NCBI GenBank assembly: GCA_032334055.1
Contig: JAUOZS010000001.1
Span: 3,558,001 to 3,622,000 of the forward strand
Length of the DNA stretch: 64,000 bases
Direction of reading: 5' to 3'
From: Selenomonadales bacterium 4137-cl
GTDB lineage: Bacteria; Bacillota; Negativicutes; Sporomusales; UBA7701
Within the stretch, counting starts at the first letter, position 1, and every line of letters starts with the position of its first letter. The notes under the pieces are model-generated. The model worked only from the letters and a program-made list of their open reading frames with translations, was not told the origin of the DNA and searched no databases. This document shows, piece by piece, positions 7,533-15,921 of this stretch. The position numbers were made by a program, and so were the translations under genes.

Positions 7533-8702
7533 TTACGGCTTGACGGTCGCCCTGTACACCTGCTTGCCGTTCTTCATTTCGATTATGACCGCGCTCTTGA
7601 CGGCGTCGTGGGTAGCGTTGAGCGTGGTGGCCCCGGTGATCGCCGGGAAGTTTTTGGTGGCCGCGAGGGCGTCGCGGATCTTCGCCGGGTCGGTGCTGTT
7701 GGCGCGCTTGATGGCGTCGATGAGGACGTTGGCGGCGTCGTAGCCGAGGACGGCCATGGCATCGGGGGCCTGCCCGTATTCTTTTTTGTAAGCATCGACG
7801 AAAGCCTTGGAGGCGGCGCTGGTGTCGTCTACGGAGTAGTGGTTGGTGAAGTAGGTGTTGTTGAGGGCCGCAGCAGTGCCGACTTCGACGAGTTTGGGCG
7901 AATCCCAGCCGTCGCCGCCGATGATCGGCACGGCGATGCCGAGTTCGCGGGCCTGTTTGACGATTTTGCCGACTTCTTCATAGTAGCCGGGTACGTAGAT
8001 CATTTCCGGGTTGAGGGCTTTAGTCTTGGTGAGGATGGCTTTGAAGTCCTGGTCTTTCTGCAGGTAGGCTTCCTCGCCGAGGACGGTGCCGCCGCCTTTG
8101 GCGAAGGCGGCCTTGAAGAAGGCCGACAGGCCCTTGCTGTAGTCGCTGCTGTTGTCGACGAGGATCACGGCCTTTTTGAGTTTGAGGGTGCCGAGCGCGA
8201 AGTTGGCGCCGACCGTGCCCTGGAAGGGGTCGATGAAGCAGACGCGGAAGGTGTAGTCTTTCACTTTGCCGGTTTTTTCGTCGACCGTTACTTTGGGGTT
8301 GGTGGCGCCGACGGCGAGGAAGGGCACCTTGACGGATTCGACGACGTTGGAGGCGGCAATGGCGTTGGAGCTGGCGAATACGCCGGTTACGGCGACGACT
8401 TTGTCCTGGGTGAGGAGTTTGGTCATGCCGTTGGCCGATTCGGAAGGTTCGCTTTTGTTGTCGGCAACGACGGCTTTGATCTGTTTGCCGAGTACCCCGC
8501 CTTTAGCGTTGGCTTCTTTTATGGCCATCTTGGCGCCGTTGGTGGTGGAGGCGCCGAAGGTGGCGTTGCCGCCGGTCAGTTCGTTGAGTAGGCCGATCTT
8601 GATTTCGGCGGAAGACGAGGAATTGCTCCCGCAGCCGGCCAGTAGGCCGGCCAGCATGACGACGATCAGTGATATTACCGTTATTTTGAATGACGTTTTC
8701 AT
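7533..8702 (-). CDS. Branched-chain amino-acid-type ABC transporter binding lipoprotein
   Basis: A 389-aa type I periplasmic binding protein of the LivJ/LivK family. A lipoprotein signal peptide with lipobox LLAGC at about residues 20-24 and a Ser-rich linker precede the mature domain, which starts IKIGLLNELTGGNATFGAS. The closing KAVILVDNSSDYSKGL and PIIGGDGWDSPKLVEVG segments fit the ligand-binding fold. It is membrane-anchored and would hand its ligand to an ABC permease, but no permease or ATPase gene is adjacent. The leader carries a glycine riboswitch and terminator, so the ligand or physiology may involve glycine. The annotation as a branched-chain amino-acid binder is by family only. 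Confidence 0.88.
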   Translation of the reverse strand: MKTSFKITVISLIVVMLAGLLAGCGSNSSSSAEIKIGLLNELTGGNATFGASTTNGAKMAIKEANAKGGVLGKQIKAVVADNKSEPSESANGMTKLLTQDKVVAVTGVFASSNAIAASNVVESVKVPFLAVGATNPKVTVDEKTGKVKDYTFRVCFIDPFQGTVGANFALGTLKLKKAVILVDNSSDYSKGLSAFFKAAFAKGGGTVLGEEAYLQKDQDFKAILTKTKALNPEMIYVPGYYEEVGKIVKQARELGIAVPIIGGDGWDSPKLVEVGTAAALNNTYFTNHYSVDDTSAASKAFVDAYKKEYGQAPDAMAVLGYDAANVLIDAIKRANSTDPAKIRDALAATKNFPAITGATTLNATHDAVKSAVIIEMKNGKQVYRATVKP

Positions 8703-8869
8703 TATTATCTACCTCTCCCTTTTGTTTCGGTTGCCGCGCGTTGCGGCCGTGTTGCCGCTGACGCCCGGCGGCATATCTTTACGCCATCATTGATCGCTTG
8801 CATCCCCCCAAACGGTATGACCGGTCATGCGGTTCCGGCTGATCTCCCCCGGCAGCGGCGTAGTAGCAA

Positions 8870-8902
8870 AATAAAAAAAGCCAAATCATAAGATTTGACT
8901 CC
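8870..8902 (-). terminator. Riboswitch-linked intrinsic terminator
   Basis: On the minus strand a 9-bp stem with a central mismatch (8892-8900 with 8879-8887) and a 4-nt loop is followed by seven Ts. It lies between the glycine aptamer and the binding-protein gene, as expected for transcriptional control. About 170 nt of leader follow it before the ATG, with nothing else evident. Confidence 0.8.
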
Positions 8903-8957
8903 GAAGAATGGACATTTGAGTTATCCGCCGCACAAAAATGCGACCGGATCAATCAAC

Positions 8958-9048
8958 TGCTCTGTCCTTTTGCCTGAGAGATTCATCGGCTTGCACGCAT
9001 GCCGACTTGCACCTTCGGCGCCCTTATCCAGGGGCTCTCCAGAGTTCC
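8958..9048 (-). ncRNA. Glycine riboswitch, single aptamer
   Basis: The minus strand carries the hallmark pieces of the gcvT-type aptamer in order: CTCTGGAGAGC, GCGCCGAAGGTGCAAG, a variable stem, then TCTCAGGCAAAAGGACAGAG. CTCTG (9044-9040) pairs with CAGAG (8964-8960) to close P1. Only one complete aptamer is visible; the approximately 30 nt before it could be a degenerate ghost aptamer. A terminator follows, so glycine probably permits read-through to the ABC binding-protein gene. The aptamer is recognised from motifs; the direction of control is family knowledge. Confidence 0.88.
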
Positions 9049-9144
9049 ATCCGCCCACGGTTCCGCAACAGGGTATTTCGCTCCTCGGTTGCTGTTCCGT
9101 AGACTTCATATGGACACAAGTATTGAATTTTCGACACCTTTTAA

Positions 9145-9173
9145 AGTATACTCCCGGCGCCGGGGGTTGTCAA
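9145..9173 (-). promoter_or_regulatory. Promoter of the riboswitch transcript
   Basis: TTGACA (9173-9168) and TATACT (9150-9145) are spaced by 17 bp on the minus strand, about 100 bp before the glycine aptamer. The spacer itself contains a GC-rich palindrome, CCCGGCGCCGGG. Confidence 0.85.
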
Positions 9174-9200
9174 GGAAAATACAGCCTGGCAAAGACGAAA

Positions 9201-9229
9201 CGCCTTCCGGCCGGAAGGCGTTTTTTTTT
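9201..9229. terminator. Terminator of the ancestral tRNA-Gly unit
   Basis: A perfect 20-bp palindrome (CGCCTTCCGG and its mirror) is followed by nine Ts on the plus strand. It directly abuts the left tRNA fragment, so before integration it lay just past the 3' end of tRNA-Gly on the minus strand. It therefore marks the chromosomal side of the island. Confidence 0.8.
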
Positions 9230-9276
9230 GGAGCGGGCAACGAGATTCGAACTCGCGACCCACGGCTTGGGAAGCC
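9229..9276 (-). repeat. Left att core: 3' fragment of tRNA-Gly(CCC)
   Basis: 48 bp identical to the 3' part of the intact tRNA-Gly at 36640-36714, from inside the anticodon stem to the CCA. The sequence diverges immediately after, so this is a truncated tRNA copy left by integration (attL of element A), not a working tRNA. Confidence 0.92.
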
Positions 9277-9387
9277 AAAAAATGCTCTTTTATCCCTTAT
9301 ACAGGGTCCACGAAGTCGGAAAAAGCGGGGGGTTCTGCTTGCAGTAAGTGCACCTCGCCTACTATTTCTATCTGGTTTTATACCCTA

Positions 9388-9411
9388 TTGCCTTCCTAAT
9401 TGCCTTCCTAA
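9388..9411 (+). repeat. Left arm-type repeats of element A
   Basis: Two directly adjacent copies of TTGCCTTCCTAA. Related copies occur at 22295-22306 and twice at 23884-23908, on the far side of the element. In the excised circle the outer groups would flank the att core, as arm-type integrase sites do. Binding is inferred. Confidence 0.6.
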
Positions 9412-9573
9412 AATCGCAGATCCAAGCGCTCACTCACTTGCCCCCTCTCCGACCGTGTCATTCTGGAGCCGATACAACTCCTGTACTGGTCTCACTATAA
9501 CAGGACATAATATGGGTAAATATTACAATATAGCATTTTATGTTATAATATAGATAAATGGAAAGGAATGGTG

Positions 9574-10608
9574 ATGCTTTTGACTAGGCAAATAACAGCG
9601 AATCAATTAGACATAATGGAGCACCATCGGTACGCTGTATACTACGATGATCTACAAGAGGGTATTTGGGTCCAAAGCTTACATCCCAACCTTAATAACG
9701 TTGACTTGCACCCCATTACTGGTGCATTACGCCATAATCCTCAATTGGCTGCGGTGTTATCATACGATCGTCCTGATGCGATTATAACGGATAATGGTAT
9801 ACCGATATTGGTAATTGAAAGAACGGTCGAAGTCCCTAGTGGCCATAACGTAGGCCAGCGATACGGCCGACTAGTTGCTGCCGCAGAAGCGGGAGTTCCA
9901 TCTATTTACTTTGGCCCGTATGCAGCTAGAAAACATGGCGGGGCGACCGAAGGTCCTAGGTATATGAATTTGAGACTTTTTTATTCGCTAGATAAGGTTA
10001 CGCAGGTTACAAATATAGCAACAACCACTATTAACTGGCCGGTTGATCAGAACTACGAAGTGCGCCAAGATCCCGCAAAAGATCAGCGAGTAAGAGAATA
10101 TCTCATACTTTTCTTTCAAGAATACGAAAGAGTTGGGTTAGCAGGGCTAAATCGGGCAATAATTGATTCTGAGTTTCAACGCAGACAGCTAAATGAAAGA
10201 CAAGAATTTATTCGCACTAGAGTACGCAGGCCTGCTCAATACGACGGACCACCGGGGTCGGTCAAACTTCTAAATACCGAAGACGCCAGAACAAGATACC
10301 ACCTGCCGGCGCAAAGCCTTAGGGAGTTTACTCACGTCGTAATCTATATGGCAGGGATGAGGTATCTAAGGTCAGATCCCTATGCAGGGATGGCAATGCT
10401 TTATAAATATCTTTATATATTCGGGGAAGAAAATGAGATTGGGCTGGTTTTACATTTTCCGAATATAACTATCGACATGTGGAGGAACCTAGAAAACTCC
10501 CAGCGTAAAGATATACGAATTTTTCGGGGTGTAGCTGATGGAATCATATTCCGGGACGGGTTCCTTGACGTAGCCGCATTACAACCTCAAACTACTATCA
10601 CAACTTAA
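9574..10608 (+). CDS. Putative PD-(D/E)XK-like nuclease of modification module
   Basis: A 344-aa soluble protein that I do not recognise with certainty. Around residues 70-130 it has DRPDAIITDNGIPILVIERT, then SGHNVGQRYGRLVAAAEAG and VPSIYFGPYAARKHG. The spacing of the Asp to the Glu in IER resembles a PD-(D/E)XK nuclease core with Thr in place of the usual Lys, and GQR could supply the basic residue. ATG 9574 is preferred because AAAGG lies 7 bp upstream; an in-frame ATG at 9568 is too close to it. It converges on the two methyltransferase genes with a shared terminator, so a restriction role is plausible. Codon use is more AT-rich than the core genome. Confidence 0.55.
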   Translation: MLLTRQITANQLDIMEHHRYAVYYDDLQEGIWVQSLHPNLNNVDLHPITGALRHNPQLAAVLSYDRPDAIITDNGIPILVIERTVEVPSGHNVGQRYGRLVAAAEAGVPSIYFGPYAARKHGGATEGPRYMNLRLFYSLDKVTQVTNIATTTINWPVDQNYEVRQDPAKDQRVREYLILFFQEYERVGLAGLNRAIIDSEFQRRQLNERQEFIRTRVRRPAQYDGPPGSVKLLNTEDARTRYHLPAQSLREFTHVVIYMAGMRYLRSDPYAGMAMLYKYLYIFGEENEIGLVLHFPNITIDMWRNLENSQRKDIRIFRGVADGIIFRDGFLDVAALQPQTTITT

Positions 10609-10609
10609 A

Positions 10610-10637
10610 AACGGGGGCGGCATTTGCTGCCCCCGTT
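10610..10637. terminator. Shared terminator between convergent genes
   Basis: A perfect 9-bp inverted repeat, AACGGGGGC (10610-10618) and GCCCCCGTT (10629-10637), with a 10-nt loop between the nuclease-like gene and the methyltransferase operon. Confidence 0.8.
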
Positions 10638-10640
10638 AAA

Positions 10641-11825
10641 TTATGGTTTTTGAAAAAATAATAGTAGCTCTGTTCCCATCTTGTTGGCACGGCGATTAAC
10701 GCCAGCCCTCGTCGTTTCGGCTATTAGATTGAAACCGGCAATAGTCGCCAATTCTTTTGTTATGCTGCCCAAATCAACTATTTCACCTTTTACTAACGGA
10801 TTACCAACCATCATGAACATACTTCTACCTGGTTTCAATACACGAAAAGCTTCAAGCATTGCTTTCTGATAGCTATTGCAGAAACGTTCCACCACATCTT
10901 TTGACTGACGACGACCGCCAGTGAGCTTTTCGTCTAATGCTTTTGGCTCATATCCCAACCATTTAAGACTTAGGCTCCCATACTCAGCGTAGGGAATAGA
11001 CCCAATATAGGGTGGGTGAGTAACAATTGCATCTATAGAGCTATTACTAAGCGGTATATTTGCCGCATCTCCAAGAATTATCTCGGGGGTATACTTTGAA
11101 AATGGATATATCATTAATTCTTGAACCATTTGAATGCAGTCATATAAAGACTTTAAAAATAAACCTCCCGGAAGCGGGCGGGGTTTTGCGTCTCTATGAA
11201 ACATTACATTAGGGTATCCATTGTGAGCGTTGCTACTGCGCCGAACTATATCGCTAAAAGCAACTAATGCTAAGTCCCGACAATCCTTATCTTCAATAAT
11301 CTTAATATTTTGATGAATAACTATTAGTTCTTTTAGAACCGGAAGCTGATACCATTTTGTGAACCATGGATCTGTTAGCCTAGAATCCTGTTGTAATCCC
11401 AGGCTAATATTAGATGTCTTGGCAAATAAAGATGAATCATCAAGCTCAGCAAGTCTTTCAATTAAAAACCGAAAATCTAAGGTTAGTTTTTCTAAGCGCT
11501 CCATAGGTATTGGAGTAATCTTTACTTTGGAAATAAGCGCTGCTAAAGGGTTCAAATCTATTCCTATAGAATGGCGTCCGGCCAAAACTGCTTCTACTAA
11601 GGTAGTGCCTGAACCTACATATATATCGAGAACAGTTTCTTCTGGGGAAGATAGTAGTTCAATGGCCTGTCTTGCAATTTGCGGAATGAATTTACCCGAA
11701 TACCGGTGAAGATTATGTGTCAAGTATTGGGTATTTGCGTTGTGAAACTCCCAGTCTAGACAAGATACATTATCCTGAAGACTAGTCCAATAGGCACTAT
11801 CAGCTTTATTACAGTCTAATATCAT
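10641..11825 (-). CDS. DNA methyltransferase (N4-cytosine/N6-adenine type), second
   Basis: A 394-aa amino-DNA methyltransferase. The N-terminal HRYSGKFIPQIAR precedes the SAM-binding motif LDIYVGSGTTLVEA (about residues 66-79). The catalytic motif is VTHPPYIGS (about residue 270), in place of the usual TSPPY/DPPY. A late stretch (LKPGRSMFMMVGNPLVKGE) fits the conserved C-terminal strand. The SAM motif precedes the catalytic motif, and the same layout is seen in the partner methyltransferase two genes upstream. It probably methylates one strand of an asymmetric site while the partner methylates the other; that is inference. AAGGAAAG precedes ATG 11825. It is the last gene of a three-gene operon. 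Confidence 0.85.
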   Translation of the reverse strand: MILDCNKADSAYWTSLQDNVSCLDWEFHNANTQYLTHNLHRYSGKFIPQIARQAIELLSSPEETVLDIYVGSGTTLVEAVLAGRHSIGIDLNPLAALISKVKITPIPMERLEKLTLDFRFLIERLAELDDSSLFAKTSNISLGLQQDSRLTDPWFTKWYQLPVLKELIVIHQNIKIIEDKDCRDLALVAFSDIVRRSSNAHNGYPNVMFHRDAKPRPLPGGLFLKSLYDCIQMVQELMIYPFSKYTPEIILGDAANIPLSNSSIDAIVTHPPYIGSIPYAEYGSLSLKWLGYEPKALDEKLTGGRRQSKDVVERFCNSYQKAMLEAFRVLKPGRSMFMMVGNPLVKGEIVDLGSITKELATIAGFNLIAETTRAGVNRRANKMGTELLLFFQKP

Positions 11826-11837
11826 ATTCTTTCCTTC

Positions 11838-12326
11838 CTAGAAAGGTCCCTCTAATCTTGCCTCAGTCAGATTGGTTATTCGAATATAAATAAATCCGGG
11901 ATCGGGCTGTTCAATAAACTCTTGTGCAGAAAAAGCTAAGGCAGGTATTAGTAAGAGGTTGTTCAGTGGTAAGATAGCAGAAATTCTTCTTTCGGTTGCA
12001 AATTTTTCGAGGGAACCCAAAAAATCATTGAGCCTATTGTCCAAAAGATCCCGCAGTTTATCACGATCGTCTCTGGAGTATTTCGGTTTAGCCTCAACAA
12101 TGAGTAACTGGTTGTTTCGAAAAGCTAAAAGATCAGGAACAAGCTTTCCCTTACTATGACGCCGCGGGTCGGGGCTATTATCGCGCGCTAAATTAGGGTC
12201 AACAACATTTAAGGCATGCAATTCATCATCCGACCCGCCGGGGTATTGGCCTGCAATAAGTAACCAGCCCTCTCTCTTTAAGAAATTGCGCATTGCAACA
12301 TGAATGTGACCTTCTGATAACGCCAT
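11838..12326 (-). CDS. PD-(D/E)XK nuclease-like protein, candidate restriction subunit
   Basis: A 162-aa protein with a clear PD-(D/E)XK signature in its middle: VPDLLAFRNNQLLIVEAKPK, that is PD, then E-A-K 13 residues later. It starts MALSEGHIHVAMRNFLKREGW, a typical N-terminal helix before such a core. Its ATG shares one base with the stop of the upstream methyltransferase (TAATG), and AGGAGG sits about 10 bp before it, so translation is coupled. It lies between two methyltransferases, so a restriction endonuclease or endonuclease subunit is the simplest reading. It is small for a complete type II enzyme and may work with the plus-strand protein at 9574. Confidence 0.7.
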   Translation of the reverse strand: MALSEGHIHVAMRNFLKREGWLLIAGQYPGGSDDELHALNVVDPNLARDNSPDPRRHSKGKLVPDLLAFRNNQLLIVEAKPKYSRDDRDKLRDLLDNRLNDFLGSLEKFATERRISAILPLNNLLLIPALAFSAQEFIEQPDPGFIYIRITNLTEARLEGPF

Positions 12327-13924
12327 TATCGCGAGGACCTCCTGTGGAAAAGCATTATATACTCTTCTTGGATAACTCTTTCTTGCCAGGGGACTTGAGA
12401 ATTGCTATTATTTGTTTTTAGTTTATGTCGAATGGCATTATCAAACACAAAACCGTTGGCCTCAAAAATTTCTTTCATGATTATATCATTCGGAATTATG
12501 GTGTCGCCAATTTTCTTGTTTCCTATGACAAAGGCAACTCGTCCATTTGAGCGCATCCAAAAGCGCAACTTACTTGCAACCATATTCATGTCTTCAAAGA
12601 ACTTCATCATCATTAATGTTCGGATATGGTGCTTGGAAGACAATGTCGCTCCGAGTGTCTGACTAAAGAAAGAACGATAGGTTTGGCTATTGTTGGAGAC
12701 AAGGAAATCTTCGACGTGGGGCGGGTTTTTAGGTAGATACTCAGAGCCTATTACATGTTGTCCGAATTCGTATGGATCTGTTTCAAGGAACTGTTCTAGT
12801 GTTCTATATGACAGTAGATGCGTTCGAAGATAGCTTATGGCTTCTACTCCGTAAGGGGGAGATGTAATTACATGAGATACAGATGCCTCGGGTAGATCTA
12901 CTTCCAAGACATCTCTTTCTAGGAGTGAAACAGAATGCTCGTTCACTAGTGTGTCGCGATGAGTTACAAGAGAATCCTGGATTGACTTCAGCATTTTGGA
13001 AAGCTGTCGGATCACTATTTGAAGGACATCAACATTCTCTTTCGGTTTTTTGCTGTACTCCGCCCGAACTACATCAACGTCTACATTACCGATGCTTCTC
13101 ATTTTAGAAGAAAGCGCAATTAAAATTATATCACGTGCATATTGCTGTTGAGTTGCTGCAAACTCCGTTACAATAGATACTCCTAACAACGCATCCCTAG
13201 TAAACCAATTTTGGTAATTGGGGAAAGCAGAAATCAAATTGCCCGGTCGTGAGAGAATGTCTTCATAAGGTATTTCGTTAATGAGCCTCCCGCGCAAAAA
13301 ACTTGACAACCGCTCGCTGTAGAAAAAGGACAACTGTTCAGGTATGTGCGAAACGCTGTCAGTGTTCATGGGGAACTTGCTTTTTGTCCGGGCAATCAAA
13401 GAAGATAGCGGACATATTTCGATACCAATTGATGGAATGCCAAGCAGCCTACATTCAACTAGTGTAGTTCCACTTCCAACGAAAGGGTCTAGGACAATAT
13501 CATTTTGGGTTGCCTGAAAGTGGTTAAGAAGTGCTCTGACGAGATGTGGGGGAAATCTACCTACATATCTGTGCCACCCATGAGGTCCATAGTTTGAATT
13601 CCAACTTTTAGCATCTTTTTTGGGTGATTCGAGCCTAGTCAAGGAAGTGGGTTCTTCGGTAAAGCCTGTACTTTCAATTAGCGAGAGCCGCTTACGATAG
13701 AGTTCCCACGGAATTCTTTCCTCTGATTGTTCTTGCAAAGAGATTAGTGTGTTGTGGAACCAATTCTGATCGATAGGCCCATTGATTACGAATGGTGAAA
13801 CGCGGATGATCTCTTTGGCGTTTTGACCATATTGAAATAGCCGATGAGCTTTGTTCTCTAGTCGATCAATCGAAGGCAGGCTCACATCAAAATCATTTTT
13901 CTTTAGTAACGAAGGATTTTGCAT
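12326..13924 (-). CDS. DNA methyltransferase (N4-cytosine/N6-adenine type), first
   Basis: A 532-aa DNA methyltransferase. Key parts are WHRYVGRFPPHLVRALL, the SAM motif VLDPFVGSGTTLVE (about residue 145), SIGIEICPLSSLIARTKSK, and the catalytic motif VITSPPYGVEAISYLR (about residue 355). The C-terminal region (NGRVAFVIGNKKIGDTIIPN) completes the fold. The large insert between the SAM and catalytic motifs is probably the target-recognition domain. It heads the operon with the small nuclease and the second methyltransferase. GC content is well below that of the core genome, which supports acquisition as cargo. Two methyltransferases suggest an asymmetric recognition site. Confidence 0.87.
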   Translation of the reverse strand: MQNPSLLKKNDFDVSLPSIDRLENKAHRLFQYGQNAKEIIRVSPFVINGPIDQNWFHNTLISLQEQSEERIPWELYRKRLSLIESTGFTEEPTSLTRLESPKKDAKSWNSNYGPHGWHRYVGRFPPHLVRALLNHFQATQNDIVLDPFVGSGTTLVECRLLGIPSIGIEICPLSSLIARTKSKFPMNTDSVSHIPEQLSFFYSERLSSFLRGRLINEIPYEDILSRPGNLISAFPNYQNWFTRDALLGVSIVTEFAATQQQYARDIILIALSSKMRSIGNVDVDVVRAEYSKKPKENVDVLQIVIRQLSKMLKSIQDSLVTHRDTLVNEHSVSLLERDVLEVDLPEASVSHVITSPPYGVEAISYLRTHLLSYRTLEQFLETDPYEFGQHVIGSEYLPKNPPHVEDFLVSNNSQTYRSFFSQTLGATLSSKHHIRTLMMMKFFEDMNMVASKLRFWMRSNGRVAFVIGNKKIGDTIIPNDIIMKEIFEANGFVFDNAIRHKLKTNNSNSQVPWQERVIQEEYIMLFHRRSSR

Positions 13925-14065
13925 TATAATATACTTCTCCCCGACAACAATTTCGTAACATCATATAATTCTATTCGACAATTGAAACTACCTTCCATTC
14001 ATATTGTGTTACTTGTATGATGCCAATTTCGACGTCGTACGAGATTGGCGGTTCTTATATTAAAC

Positions 14066-15310
14066 TTAATTCATATTCAATGCTTCAAGAGCGTGGACGG
14101 CAGTCTGTTGCATGTCTGGCATCAAATGGGAATACGTGTCTAATGTCATTTGTATAGTGGAATGTCCCAGTCGCTCGCTTATAACCTTTATATTCACCCC
14201 CTGCTTTAATAGCAAGGTGGCGTGAGTATGCCGTAAATCATGAAAACAAAAATGCCGGTCCAACCCTGACTGCACTAGCATCTTCTTAAAATACCTTGTG
14301 GTAAAATTTGATGTATCCACAGGCTTCCCGAATAAGTTAGCGAATACAAGATTTTCTTTTGCATCGTATTGGTCTCCCATACCATTAATAAACCATTGCT
14401 GCTCTTTCTGGTACCGCTCAAGAGCTTTTTTGACGGCATCGGTAACTGGGATACGCCGTTTGGACCCTTTTGTCTTTGGCTCCTCAAATATCATTCCTTT
14501 AGTCGCGGAGGATACTAGTGACCGTCGAACGCTGACCACCTTCTTGGGTAAGTCTATATCGCCCCATTTTAAGCCAAACACTTCACCTAACCGCATACCC
14601 GTGTTAAGTGTCAACATCACAACTGCATAGGCCATAGCTTTATGATATTCACTGGCTGGCGACGGTTTTCGCCGCTGCTTAACCCCTAAGTAAAAGAATT
14701 CTCCTTCCTTCGCAGCCTTAAGAAGCAAGTTGGCTTGTTCTTCCGTTAGTGGCTTGATTTCTTCTTTTACCAATTGGGGAGGTTTGGTGGCATGAATAAT
14801 ATTTCGTGCAACTATGCCGTCTTCGATTGCCTGTTTGTACGCCATAGCTAAATACCTCCGGGTGGACCGTACTGTTGAAGTCGATACGCCAATACCAGCT
14901 CGCCCACCTTTGGTAAGCATCTCATTGAATACTTTGCGAAAGTCTTCCGGGGTTAATTTTTTTATAGGTTTGTCTCCGAGCTTGGGCTTAATATAGCTTT
15001 TGAGGCACGACTCATACTTCTCGAAGCTCTTAATCCGCACATTGGGTTTAATGCATTCCTTTAACCAATGGTCCAACCAGTCCCAAAGAGTCTTCTTGTC
15101 CGCACCGGGGACTAAACCGCTTTTTATGGTATCCTGAAACTCTTTCCCCTTTTTTGATACTTCAGTCTGGCTTTTCCCTATTATCAGCTTACGTTTGGTC
15201 TTACCCGTTGCCGGGTCCGTGTAAGGGAATTGCCCTTCCCACCTTTTACGTTTTACGTTCTCATAAATCGTCCCTTCGCCGGCGGCTCGGACCCTTGTTC
15301 GATTAGCCAA
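14066..15310 (-). CDS. int: Tyrosine-type integrase of element A
   Basis: A 414-aa phage-type tyrosine recombinase. Order: an AP2-like arm-binding domain (GEGTIYENVKRKRWEGQF), a core-binding SAM-like domain, and the catalytic domain with Arg in TGMRLGEVFGL, HDLRHTHATLL, LGH, and the nucleophile Tyr in DTYSH near the C-terminus. All catalytic residues are present. I chose TTG 15310, which follows AAAGGAG and GGAGG; another in-frame TTG at 15349 lies further up with a weaker site. Unusually, it sits about 4.8 kb inside the element rather than beside the att site, separated from it by the modification module. Confidence 0.93.
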   Translation of the reverse strand: MANRTRVRAAGEGTIYENVKRKRWEGQFPYTDPATGKTKRKLIIGKSQTEVSKKGKEFQDTIKSGLVPGADKKTLWDWLDHWLKECIKPNVRIKSFEKYESCLKSYIKPKLGDKPIKKLTPEDFRKVFNEMLTKGGRAGIGVSTSTVRSTRRYLAMAYKQAIEDGIVARNIIHATKPPQLVKEEIKPLTEEQANLLLKAAKEGEFFYLGVKQRRKPSPASEYHKAMAYAVVMLTLNTGMRLGEVFGLKWGDIDLPKKVVSVRRSLVSSATKGMIFEEPKTKGSKRRIPVTDAVKKALERYQKEQQWFINGMGDQYDAKENLVFANLFGKPVDTSNFTTRYFKKMLVQSGLDRHFCFHDLRHTHATLLLKQGVNIKVISERLGHSTIQMTLDTYSHLMPDMQQTAVHALEALNMN

Positions 15311-15455
15311 TTCCTCCGATCTCCTTTGCTGGTTCAAGTAGTGTGTCAATGTTACAATTCAACCGGCGACTAATCAACTTAATTAAGAATAATTATCTCG
15401 TAATACGGAAAGTTTTCGGTTGGTTTCCAAAAAACCCGTGAGAAACGGCGCGCGC

Positions 15456-15519
15456 AAAAATTGAGGCCCCCCTCCGGTCCGGATTTTGGCAATTCCCGCC
15501 AACGACCCTGGGGGGCCTC
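15456..15519 (-). terminator. Terminator of the head-gene operon
   Basis: On the minus strand a perfect 10-bp stem (15519-15510 with 15472-15463) encloses smaller hairpins and is followed within 2 nt by five Ts (15460-15456 as A on plus). It ends the operon whose last gene is the SpoVG-like one. Confidence 0.75.
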
Positions 15520-15528
15520 CTGCATTGT

Positions 15529-15861
15529 TTATCCGAAGGTCAGCCGCCGGTTCGACCCGGCCGGCTTCACAGGCGGATGGTTTATCGCTGTCATCCGCTT
15601 GATATGGAATAGCTCATACTGCTCAACGCACTCAGCCCTGATCTCCTCCAGCAGCGGCTCCGTAAGAATGGAAACGATACCGTAGTAGCGGCCTTTGTTT
15701 ATGCAGCACGGTAGCTCAATATCCATCACCCCGTCCTTGTTGTTGCGAATCCTTATCTGGTCGATCACCAGCACGCCATCCAGCACGACCGAGCAGAATC
15801 CCCGCAGCCCCTCATCCCGCGGCGTTGTATAGTGCCTAAACGTTGCCTTGGTTACTTTCAT
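15529..15861 (-). CDS. SpoVG-like protein
   Basis: A 110-aa protein. The first 85 or so residues follow the SpoVG pattern: MKVTKATFRHY, then LRGFCSVVLDGVLVIDQIRI, IELPCC, and YGIVSILTEPLLEEIRAECVEQYE. SpoVG is a small site-specific DNA/RNA-binding protein, and phages and mobile elements often carry relatives. The C-terminal 25 residues are an extra basic tail. GAGGTG precedes ATG 15861. It is the last gene of the primase-portal-capsid operon, so a role in element gene control or replication is more likely than in sporulation. Confidence 0.7.
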   Translation of the reverse strand: MKVTKATFRHYTTPRDEGLRGFCSVVLDGVLVIDQIRIRNNKDGVMDIELPCCINKGRYYGIVSILTEPLLEEIRAECVEQYELFHIKRMTAINHPPVKPAGSNRRLTFG

Positions 15862-15921
15862 TCTGTCACCTCAAAAAGAAGGCGGGACCACCGACCACGA
15901 TGGCCCCGCTATTTTTGTTTT

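Noticed and set aside
7509..8591. 360-codon plus-strand frame opposite the binding lipoprotein
   Set aside because: Low-complexity shadow; the opposite strand has a lipobox and the binding-protein fold.
9229..9300. tRNA-Gly gene at the left edge of the island
   Set aside because: Only the 3' 48 bp match; the 5' acceptor and D arm are absent. It is an att remnant. The same holds for 23952-23999.
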